Under the pieces are notes generated by a model. It saw only the letters and a program-made list of their open reading frames with translations, was not told the origin of the DNA and did not search any database. Source: DTSX01 sp964633465 (GTDB taxonomy: Bacteria > Pseudomonadota > Gammaproteobacteria > Steroidobacterales > UBA11654). From it: 7,092 nt of DNA. Within the stretch, counting starts at the first letter, position 1. Each line of letters starts with the position of its first letter. The position numbers and the translations under genes are program-made. Location: positions 1 through 7,092 of the forward strand of contig CAZWGB010000062.1 in assembly GCA_964633465.1 (NCBI GenBank), given 5' to 3'. This document shows positions 1 to 6,084 of the stretch, in pieces.

Positions 1-1
1 T

Positions 2-103
2 AATGTAAAGTCCAATACCTTTGTTAAGATGAGCTCGGATGACTACAATATTATTCGGGATCTCAAAAAAGCAAAGGATGCTCGCAAGAAAAAAAAGGGT
101 TAG
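2..103 (+). CDS. phnD: Phosphonate ABC transporter substrate-binding protein, C-terminal end (partial)
   Basis: Only the last 33 codons and the TAG stop are in the window, read in the frame starting at base 2; the gene begins to the left. The tail reads NVKSNTFVKMSSDDYNIIRD and then a very basic end (KKAKDARKKKKG). A short segment with F, then Y and an (I/V)R pair near the C-terminus is common in PhnD-type periplasmic phosphonate-binding proteins, and the position directly before phnC, phnE and phnE on the same strand is where phnD normally lies. PhnD would bind the phosphonate in the periplasm and deliver it to the PhnE permeases. The call rests mainly on gene order, because 33 residues are too few to identify a family alone. 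A 116-base gap separates it from phnC; I see no convincing hairpin or promoter in that gap. Confidence 0.6.
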   Translation, partial: NVKSNTFVKMSSDDYNIIRDLKKAKDARKKKKG

Positions 104-219
104 TACATCATAATTGAGGCTGAGTACAATAGTTGGTAATGACTTTTGTGCTTGGCCGATCTAATTGGAAGTAAATTAAATAAATTCGGATTCAACATAA
201 TGCAAATCAAAGATACTGA

Positions 220-972
220 ATGTCAGTCCTTGAAGTAAATGAACTTCGTGTTCGTTACAATGCCGGAAGCCCAGAAATACTAAAAGGTATTAATTTTGAG
301 GTAGGAGAAAACGATTTTTTTGCTGTCATAGGTCCCAGTGGTGCTGGAAAATCGACCTTGATTCGTTGTATAAACAGGTTGGTAGAACCAAATTCTGGAA
401 AGATTTTTTTCAAAGGTAGTGAGATAACAGGAATGTCAAACCGTAAATTACGTATGGTCAGACGTGATATTGGAATGATTTTTCAGGAATTTAATCTCAT
501 CGACCGGATGAGTGTAATGGATAATGTTCTTTCAGGGAGACTTGGATACACGGGTAATCTTAGGTCTTTTTTTAAAATATTTCCTCGAAAAGAAATAGAA
601 AAAGCATTAAAACTCCTTGATCGAGTAGGTTTGAGTGATCAAGTGGACAAGCGAGCAGATGAACTTTCAGGAGGACAACGTCAGAGGGTTGGTATAGCCC
701 GTGCGTTGATACAAGGTCCTAAATTGCTTCTTTTAGACGAACCCACGTCATCTTTAGATCCTAAGATATCAAGAGAGATCATGAGTCTAATTAAGGAGAT
801 GGCTATAGAACTTAATGTACCATGTCTTTGTAACATTCATGACGTTCAATTAGCAATGGAGTTTTGTAATAAAATTATCGGTATTAAAGATGGAGTGAAG
901 ATGTTTGATGGAACAACTGAGTCTCTTAATAAAGAAAAACTTGATGAAATTTATTTCATGGAAGTTCTTTAA
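220..972 (+). CDS. phnC: Phosphonate ABC transporter ATP-binding protein PhnC
   Basis: Cytoplasmic ATPase subunit that powers phosphonate import with PhnD and PhnE. The 250-residue product has all ABC ATPase motifs in order: Walker A GPSGAGKST at residues 38-46, Q-loop glutamine Q89 (IFQEFNL), signature LSGGQ at 149-153, Walker B LLLLDEP at 169-175 with catalytic E174, D-loop SSLD at 177-180, and switch histidine H207 (NIHD). Length and the phrases IFQEFNLIDR and VMDNVLSGRLG are typical of PhnC rather than of amino-acid or metal importers. The start is fixed: an in-frame TGA at 217-219 sits directly before the ATG at 220, so no longer protein is possible. No good Shine-Dalgarno sequence precedes it. 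The stop is 10 bases before the proposed phnE1 start, consistent with one transcript. The phnD-C-E1-E2 arrangement supports phosphonate as substrate; phosphite or a related phosphorus compound cannot be excluded. Confidence 0.93.
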   Translation: MSVLEVNELRVRYNAGSPEILKGINFEVGENDFFAVIGPSGAGKSTLIRCINRLVEPNSGKIFFKGSEITGMSNRKLRMVRRDIGMIFQEFNLIDRMSVMDNVLSGRLGYTGNLRSFFKIFPRKEIEKALKLLDRVGLSDQVDKRADELSGGQRQRVGIARALIQGPKLLLLDEPTSSLDPKISREIMSLIKEMAIELNVPCLCNIHDVQLAMEFCNKIIGIKDGVKMFDGTTESLNKEKLDEIYFMEVL

Positions 973-982
973 GTTTAAATCT

Positions 983-1813
983 ATGAAATCAGACCAATTA
1001 TTGACCAAGACTGCCATCAATGTGGATGATATCCTTGTAAAACGAAATCGTGACAAGGTCTCTCACAGCATATTTTTTATGGTGATTATGGCATTGGTAC
1101 TTTGGAGTGTAAATGTAACTATTATTGAGGACACTGATTGGGAACGCATGGGAAGCCTTGGTGAAGTGTTGGCTTCAGCCGGAAGATTTATTGGAGTCGA
1201 CTTTTCTTTGATTCCAAATCTTCTCGAACCTGCTATTGAAACATTCATGATTTCTTTTTTGGGCACTCTTCTTGGCGTAATAATTTGTATTCCAGCAACT
1301 TGGTTCGGTGCCCTGAACATAACCCCATTCAAACCAATCACCTATCCCATTGGTCGTTTTATGATGACCATTAGCCGCTCCATACACGAGATTGTTTGGG
1401 CTCTTTTTTTTGTAGCAGTCCTGGGATTAGGTGCACTTCCGGGAATATTTGCTATAGCTGTTCGCTCTGTCGGTTTTATAGCAAAGATGTCTGCAGAAGC
1501 TATTGAGGACATTAAACTAGGTCCAATTGAAGCTATTCGTGCTACAGGTGCCAATCGTTTCCAAGTATTGCTTTACGCCATTTTACCCCAGGTTATTCCA
1601 CAAGTAATTGGAGTTATTCTATTTGAATGGGAAATCAATATTCGTCGTTCTGCTATTCTTGGCCTTGTAGGGGCTGGTGGCCTAGGGCTTGTCTTTTTTC
1701 GACAAATGAACACCTACAACTATCATGGAGTAACTACAGTAATACTAGCGATCCTAGTAATTATAATTTTTGGAGAAATAGTATCTCATTTTTCCCGCAA
1801 ACGAATGATTTAA
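983..1813 (+). CDS. phnE: Phosphonate ABC transporter permease PhnE (first copy)
   Basis: Inner-membrane channel subunit of the phosphonate importer, 276 residues from the chosen ATG at 983. The frame is open back to an ATG at 905, but that would overlap phnC by 68 bases and add a 26-residue, lysine-rich extension; starting at 983 leaves a 10-base gap after phnC and gives the usual PhnE length. No clear Shine-Dalgarno sequence decides between them. With numbering from 983, a first membrane helix lies at about 30-48, followed by a periplasmic stretch and further helices from about 87 on. The ABC-permease EAA loop, which docks on PhnC, is at about 183-202 (EAIRATGANRFQ ... ILP). Family-typical phrases are RSIHEIVWALFF and GAGGLG (230-235). 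The next gene is a paralogue with the same motifs, so the two probably form a heterodimer. Confidence 0.9.
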   Translation: MKSDQLLTKTAINVDDILVKRNRDKVSHSIFFMVIMALVLWSVNVTIIEDTDWERMGSLGEVLASAGRFIGVDFSLIPNLLEPAIETFMISFLGTLLGVIICIPATWFGALNITPFKPITYPIGRFMMTISRSIHEIVWALFFVAVLGLGALPGIFAIAVRSVGFIAKMSAEAIEDIKLGPIEAIRATGANRFQVLLYAILPQVIPQVIGVILFEWEINIRRSAILGLVGAGGLGLVFFRQMNTYNYHGVTTVILAILVIIIFGEIVSHFSRKRMI

Positions 1814-1840
1814 GTGTGTTAAAACTAAATTTATTAAATC

Positions 1841-2689
1841 ATGGATTCCATTAACAAAAAAATATCTCCAATTAAACCTATTTCTCAAACGAAATGGAAA
1901 AGGTTGAAATATCCGGACTCATATATCAGTTACTGTTTGTGGCTTTCTGCACTGGTTTTTATTGCATTTTCCATTGAATACTTGAACATTCCTTTGAACC
2001 GCCTTCTGGGTATGATGGGTCGAATGGGAGACATCCTGGCCAATCGCTATTATCCGCCGGACATCGAGTACATTATGGATCTCGATTATGCTAAAAGCAT
2101 ACTCGAAACTATACAAATGGCCTATCTGGGTGCTTTATTTGGACTTGTTGCCACGGTCCCACTGGGTTGGTTTTCATCTTTCAACATGACACCTTCCAGG
2201 CGCTATGTATATCCAATAGCGAGGTTGGCCACCATGACTTTCCGAGCTGTTCATGAGATGATTTGGGCAATATTATTCGTTTCCATTCTAGGTTTTGGAA
2301 TGTTTTCTGGAGTTCTTGCGTTGACTTTCTTTTGTGCCGGTTTTGCGGGCAAACTGTTAGCCGATGAAATTGAGGCTATTGATATGAACCCCGTAGAAGC
2401 TATCCGAGCCAGTGGTGCTAACCTTTTCCAAGTTATGATATATGGTGTGTTTCCACAGATTCGTGTTGCATTCACAGGTATAGCCATCTACACCTGGGAT
2501 GTTGCCTTCCGTGCAGCAACTGTGGTTGGGTTTTTTGGTGCTGGAGGTATGGGATGGTATTTAAAACGTAATGTGCTACAAATTGAAACTGAACGTGTTA
2601 CCTCCATTTTGCTTTCTATTCTTGTCTTGGTATTAATATCTGAAATACTTTCAGCTTTAGCCCGTGATAGGGTAATGCGGATGAAATAA
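1841..2689 (+). CDS. phnE: Phosphonate ABC transporter permease PhnE (second copy)
   Basis: Second inner-membrane permease of the importer, 282 residues, starting 27 bases after the first permease ends. It repeats the hallmarks of that protein at matching places: RAVHEMIWAILF (135-146) against RSIHEIVWALFF, the EAA loop EAIRASGANLFQ (186-197) followed by a proline at 205, and GAGGMG (233-238) against GAGGLG. It has a charged cytoplasmic N-terminus of about 30 residues, a first helix near 31-49, a long periplasmic segment containing NRYYPPDIEY, then several helices. Outside the motifs the two permeases differ clearly, so this is an old duplication rather than a recent copy. Paired phnE1/phnE2 genes are known from other proteobacterial phosphonate importers. 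No Shine-Dalgarno sequence is evident before the ATG. The gene ends 109 bases before phnA. Confidence 0.9.
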   Translation: MDSINKKISPIKPISQTKWKRLKYPDSYISYCLWLSALVFIAFSIEYLNIPLNRLLGMMGRMGDILANRYYPPDIEYIMDLDYAKSILETIQMAYLGALFGLVATVPLGWFSSFNMTPSRRYVYPIARLATMTFRAVHEMIWAILFVSILGFGMFSGVLALTFFCAGFAGKLLADEIEAIDMNPVEAIRASGANLFQVMIYGVFPQIRVAFTGIAIYTWDVAFRAATVVGFFGAGGMGWYLKRNVLQIETERVTSILLSILVLVLISEILSALARDRVMRMK

Positions 2690-2715
2690 ATTATTGATTT
2701 CAAATAGTGTGTTTT

Positions 2716-2745
2716 TTGACAAAAAGAAAATAACGTAAACAAAAT
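2716..2745 (+). promoter_or_regulatory. Candidate sigma-70-type promoter for phnA
   Basis: A perfect -35 hexamer TTGACA lies at 2716-2721. With an 18-base spacer the best -10 is CAAAAT at 2740-2745, which matches four of six consensus positions. The site lies in the 109-base gap between phnE2 and phnA, about 50 bases before the phnA ATG, so phnA could be transcribed independently of the transporter genes. No Pho-box-like direct repeat is seen here. The weak -10 and AT-rich setting keep this tentative. Confidence 0.35.
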
Positions 2746-2786
2746 ATCTCACTGAATTGAGCGTAAAGTTTTTAAAATTACTAATC

Positions 2787-2793
2787 TAAAGGT
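2787..2793 (+). promoter_or_regulatory. Ribosome binding site of phnA
   Basis: TAAAGGT ends five bases before the ATG at 2799 and is complementary to part of the 16S rRNA anti-Shine-Dalgarno sequence. It is the clearest such site in the window, since the transporter genes lack one. It supports the phnA start and suggests comparatively strong translation. Confidence 0.55.
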
Positions 2794-2798
2794 TAATT

Positions 2799-4052
2799 AT
2801 GGTTTCAAAAAAAATTAAACTTAACGAAGTAGAATATGCTTGGCCGAAACGGCCAGTCGTTGTTGTTTGTATTGATGGTGGTGATCCAGAATACATCAAC
2901 GAAGGCGTTAAGGATGGAATTATTCCAAACATTGAGAGTTTCATGAACAAAGGTTTTTATTCTGTAGCACAAGGATCTATGCCAAGTTTTACCTGTCCAA
3001 ACAATATGTCCATAGTTACTGGTTGTGAGCCAGCTGTTCATGGGATTTCTGGTAACTTTTTTCTAGATCGAAAGACTTCTAAACCTGTTGTGATGACTGG
3101 TCCAAATTTACTTCGTACTCGCTCAGTTACGAGCGAGTTTTCCAGGCATGGAGCCAAAGTAGTTTCTATAACTGCGAAAGATAAGTTACGAAAACAACTT
3201 CAGAAAGATATGAATCTTTCTAACGGTTCGGTGAGTATGTCATCACAATTCGCCCAAGATTGTTCTAAGAAGGAAAATGGTATTGAAAATTTTCTAGAAT
3301 TCGTAGGTCTGCCACAGCCGGGAATGTACTCTGCAGACCTATCATTATTTGTACTGCAAGCAGGGGTGAAGTTTCTTGAAGAGAGAAGACCAGACATTCT
3401 GTATCTGTCGCTAACTGACTTTATTCAACATATGCATGCACCAGGGACTGATGTTGCAAATCAATTCTATGGTGAAATGGATACTCTCTTTGGGCGTATG
3501 GTAGAACTGGGAGCTTTGGTTGCGCTTACTGCAGATCATGGTATGGGGGATAAGGCTGATATTAAGGGGGATCCTAATGTAATATGGTTGCAGGATATCT
3601 TGGATGCTGAACTTGGAGAGAATGAATGTACTGTCATTTGTCCAATTACAGATGCCTTTGTTGGCCATCATGGAGCACTTGGAGGTTTTGTAAGAATCTA
3701 TATCAATGGCAAAGTAAAACGAGAAAAGGTAGTTAAAATAGCTCAAGATCAAACTGGTATCGAGAGGGTATGGTTAGCTGAAGATGTTGCCTCTGAACTG
3801 GAACAACCTTTAGATCGTGAAGGTGACGTTGCAGTCATGGGCGACAAGTCGACGGTGATAGGAGGACGTGAAGTCGATCATGACCTCTCTGCCTTGAAAG
3901 GGAATAGGTTACGTACTCATGGTAGTTTGCATGAGGCGAATGTTCCTTTCGTGATCAGTGACCCATTGATTCCTTCTTATGCCGAGCGTCAGAAAAAAGC
4001 TACATTACGAAGCCATGAGATATTTGACTATGCCTTGAATGGAGTTGCTTAA
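2799..4052 (+). CDS. phnA: Phosphonoacetate hydrolase PhnA
   Basis: Cytoplasmic zinc-dependent enzyme of the alkaline phosphatase/nucleotide pyrophosphatase superfamily that hydrolyses the C-P bond of phosphonoacetate to acetate and phosphate. The 417-residue length is close to that of characterised PhnA proteins. The two-metal site can be read directly: D26 (CIDGGD), nucleophile T65 (PSFTCPN), D207 and H211 (LTDFIQHMH), D246 and H247 (TADHGMG), and H374 (RTHGS). Spacing between them follows the known enzyme closely. K127 and K129 in TAKDKL correspond to a conserved lysine pair thought to contact the substrate. The GMGDKADIKG segment and an inserted cap domain between the metal ligands are family-typical. 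A good ribosome site and a possible own promoter precede it. Its place after phnCEE links uptake to degradation. A related phosphodiesterase or phosphoglycerate-mutase-like activity is the main alternative, but the full motif set and context favour PhnA. Confidence 0.92.
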   Translation: MVSKKIKLNEVEYAWPKRPVVVVCIDGGDPEYINEGVKDGIIPNIESFMNKGFYSVAQGSMPSFTCPNNMSIVTGCEPAVHGISGNFFLDRKTSKPVVMTGPNLLRTRSVTSEFSRHGAKVVSITAKDKLRKQLQKDMNLSNGSVSMSSQFAQDCSKKENGIENFLEFVGLPQPGMYSADLSLFVLQAGVKFLEERRPDILYLSLTDFIQHMHAPGTDVANQFYGEMDTLFGRMVELGALVALTADHGMGDKADIKGDPNVIWLQDILDAELGENECTVICPITDAFVGHHGALGGFVRIYINGKVKREKVVKIAQDQTGIERVWLAEDVASELEQPLDREGDVAVMGDKSTVIGGREVDHDLSALKGNRLRTHGSLHEANVPFVISDPLIPSYAERQKKATLRSHEIFDYALNGVA

Positions 4053-4432
4053 AGTTGAAAACAAAGTTAGAGAATATTGTACTTAAAGCATGTTACGTAA
4101 TATTAAAAACCCAGTTTCTAATCCATGTTGGTTTTACTAATAAAGACTTACCTGATTTATTTTTATCTCAATAATGATGCTATAGATTATTCTCAACAAA
4201 ATAAATTTGTTATCGTGGATATCATTCAAAATGAGTGGCACAAATTGGCATTTATAAACACCTCCTTATATTCTTGATTCAAACACCAAATTTTATACTG
4301 AATAACATGTATTGTTTTAAATTTGGTAAAATTTCATTCTAAATTTTATTTATATTATTTTAATGATGCCTGTGTGAATCATCTAAAAAAACATTTTTAC
4401 AAATATTATTAATCACTTAATTGAGTTGTGAT
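4053..4432 (+). other. AT-rich intergenic region between phnA and the aldehyde dehydrogenase
   Basis: This 380-base stretch is much more AT-rich than the genes on either side and holds no convincing gene. It contains a 50-codon open frame on the plus strand (ATG 4125 to TGA 4275-4277) with no ribosome site, a 9-bp-arm inverted repeat at 4285-4327, an eight-base palindrome TTACGTAA at 4093-4100, and a weak six-bp hairpin AACAAA/TTTGTT at 4195-4211. No GC-rich hairpin with a T-run follows phnA, so where its transcript ends is not clear. The length of the gap suggests that the downstream dehydrogenase has its own promoter here, but many TATAAT-like hexamers occur by chance in such sequence and I cannot choose one. 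Confidence 0.6.
4285..4327. repeat. Inverted repeat upstream of the aldehyde dehydrogenase gene
   Basis: The arms ACCAAATTT (4285-4293) and AAATTTGGT (4319-4327) are a perfect nine-base inverted repeat around a 25-base loop. The loop contains a smaller pair, AATA/TATT, flanking ACATG, so a nested hairpin is possible. A TATACT hexamer (five of six to the -10 consensus) starts at 4294, just inside the left arm. It lies about 105 to 150 bases before the dehydrogenase ATG. It could be an operator or mRNA structure; in such AT-rich DNA chance is a real alternative. Confidence 0.35.
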
Positions 4433-5917
4433 ATGTCTGAAGGAAAAAATAATTCAAGAGAACAATTTGTTACTCCGGATTTAGGCTTTACTCCAAAAGG
4501 GCTTTATATAGGCGGTGAATGGTTAGAAAGCGTGAAGGGGAAAAGATTTGAAAGCATTAATCCAGCAAATATGGAAATATTAGGTGACGTACCCTTAGCT
4601 GATGAGCATGATGTAAATCGAGCAGTTATGGCAGCAAAGAATGCATTTAATGACTGGAGAAGAATGCCTATCAAGGAAAGAGCTGGTTATCTGGTTGCCC
4701 TGGCTGATAAATTACAAGACAATCGAGATGAATTAGGTTTGATGGATTGTTTAGATTCTGGAAATACCATTGCTGGAATGAAAGGAGATGTTGATTGGTC
4801 TGCAGATACTTTGAAATATTTTGCGGGCTTGATTACTGAAATCAAAGGCGAATCATTTTCTGAAAAACCTGGTCATCTGAATTTTACCCGCAGAGAACCT
4901 TATGGTGTTGTGGCTAAGATTAATCCATTTAATCATCCACTCCGTTTTTGTGCAGAGAAATCCGCATCAGTTCTTGCTGCAGGGAATACAGTTGTAATGA
5001 AGGCATCTGAACAAGCACCATTGTCAAGTTTAAGATTTGCTGAAATTTGTCATGAAGTCCTTCCACCTGGTGTCGTGAATGTATTGACTGGCGGAATTGC
5101 TTGTGGTCAGGCAATGGTCAGACACCCTGATGTGCGACGTGTGGGAGTCGTTGGTTCCGTCTCAACTGGGAAATCCATAGCAAAAGATGCAGTAGAAGAT
5201 CTTACTCATGTTACATTGGAATTGGGGGGTAAAAATCCGGTCATTATTTTTCCTGATGTTGATCCAAAGGAAGCTGCTTCCTTTGCAATTAAAGGTATGA
5301 ACATGAACCGTCAAGGCCAGTCATGCAGTTCTACTTCACGTGTGTTTGTTCACCAAGATATTCAAAATGAAGTGATTGATGAACTGAAAATATTGATTGA
5401 AAAGTTGCCAGTTGGATTACCATGGATAGAGAGCAATGAAGTGGGACCAATTGTTTCACAACGCCAATACGATAAAATTTTGGATTTTATCACTTCAGCA
5501 GGGCAAGAAGGGGCTACATTGGTCTCAGGAGGAGGTTCTCCGAATGAAGAACTTCTTAGTAATGGTTTTTTCATTCAGCCAACTGTCTTCAGCAATGTCA
5601 AACCTGAGATGCGAATTGCAAGGGAAGAAATTTTTGGTCCTGTAATGTCTGTATTTAAATGGAATAACTACGAGAATCTTATATCAGTAGTAAATGGACT
5701 CGAATTTGGACTTACAGCAATGATAGTCACGAATAATATGAAACAGGCAATGGAAACATCGGAGCGAGTTGAAGCGGGATATATTTGGATAAATTCAAAC
5801 GGACGTTATCTTGGGGCGCCATATGGCGGGTGGAAAGCTAGTGGTATTGGTCAAGAGGAGTGTTTTGATGAACTTCTCAGTTACACCAGAATAAAAAACG
5901 TCAATTTGCGTTGGTAG
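4433..5917 (+). CDS. NAD-dependent aldehyde dehydrogenase, possibly phosphonoacetaldehyde dehydrogenase
   Basis: Soluble aldehyde dehydrogenase superfamily enzyme that oxidises an aldehyde to a carboxylate with NAD(P)+. The frame is open from a TTG at 4421, but the ATG at 4433 is the natural start and gives 494 residues, normal for the family. With that numbering the active site is complete: N167 (NPFNHP), K190 and E193 (VMKASE; the glutamate usually marks NAD+ preference), the NAD loop GSVSTG at 241-246, general base E263 (LELGGKNP), nucleophile C298 (RQGQSCSS) and E399 (EEIFGP). Beside phnA, a phosphonoacetaldehyde-oxidising (PhnY) role is attractive, because it would make the PhnA substrate. 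Against it, the residue before the catalytic cysteine is serine, whereas the PhnY type, as I recall, has arginine there, and a 380-base gap separates it from phnA. A betaine-aldehyde or other aldehyde dehydrogenase role is therefore possible. An AT-only hairpin follows the stop. Confidence 0.85.
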   Translation: MSEGKNNSREQFVTPDLGFTPKGLYIGGEWLESVKGKRFESINPANMEILGDVPLADEHDVNRAVMAAKNAFNDWRRMPIKERAGYLVALADKLQDNRDELGLMDCLDSGNTIAGMKGDVDWSADTLKYFAGLITEIKGESFSEKPGHLNFTRREPYGVVAKINPFNHPLRFCAEKSASVLAAGNTVVMKASEQAPLSSLRFAEICHEVLPPGVVNVLTGGIACGQAMVRHPDVRRVGVVGSVSTGKSIAKDAVEDLTHVTLELGGKNPVIIFPDVDPKEAASFAIKGMNMNRQGQSCSSTSRVFVHQDIQNEVIDELKILIEKLPVGLPWIESNEVGPIVSQRQYDKILDFITSAGQEGATLVSGGGSPNEELLSNGFFIQPTVFSNVKPEMRIAREEIFGPVMSVFKWNNYENLISVVNGLEFGLTAMIVTNNMKQAMETSERVEAGYIWINSNGRYLGAPYGGWKASGIGQEECFDELLSYTRIKNVNLRW

Positions 5918-5934
5918 ATTCATTATAGTAAATC

Positions 5935-5970
5935 AAATATTAAAAAATTATTTCTAATTTTTTAATATTT
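5935..5970. terminator. All-AT hairpin, probable bidirectional terminator
   Basis: Arms AAATATTAAAAAATTA (5935-5950) and TAATTTTTTAATATTT (5955-5970) are a perfect 16-bp inverted repeat with a four-base TTTC loop, beginning 18 bases after the dehydrogenase stop codon. It sits between convergent genes, so it could end transcripts from both sides. It lacks the GC-rich stem of a classic intrinsic terminator, but the run of six Ts in the right arm and of six As in the left arm gives T-rich RNA in either direction. Chance is unlikely for 16 perfect pairs even in AT-rich DNA. Confidence 0.6.
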
Positions 5971-6020
5971 CATCATATTGAAATTGCTTATTTAACTCCT
6001 TATATCTATGCAATGTTAAG

Positions 6021-6057
6021 AAATTTAAATTTTATATTATTTTTTATATTTGAATTT
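6021..6057 (-). terminator. Weak AT-rich hairpin after the EamA gene
   Basis: AAATTTAAAT (6021-6030) and ATTTGAATTT (6048-6057) form ten pairs with one mismatch around a 17-base T-rich loop. On the minus strand it lies 27 bases past the transporter stop codon. It may add to termination of that gene, but the surrounding sequence is so AT-rich that coincidence is likely. Confidence 0.2.
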
Positions 6058-6084
6058 AATATATAGATTATGCAAACAGATCTT

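Noticed and set aside
104..219. Promoter or terminator between phnD and phnC
   Set aside because: No hairpin longer than four pairs and no paired -35/-10 hexamers with proper spacing were found; this is most likely an operon spacer.
2690..2798. Pho box upstream of phnA
   Set aside because: No pair of CTGTCAT-like or TGTAA-like direct repeats at 11-base spacing could be seen.
4106..4135. AAAACC/GGTTTT inverted repeat after phnA as a terminator
   Set aside because: The stem is only six pairs around an 18-base loop, with no proper T-run after it.
4195..4211. AACAAA/TTTGTT hairpin in the gap
   Set aside because: Six mostly A-T pairs are expected by chance in this composition, and the position is far from both flanking genes.
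4421..4432. TTG start for the aldehyde dehydrogenase, adding four residues
   Set aside because: An ATG lies 12 bases downstream with the normal family length, and the added residues have no family support. The TTGAG there may at most act as a poor ribosome site.
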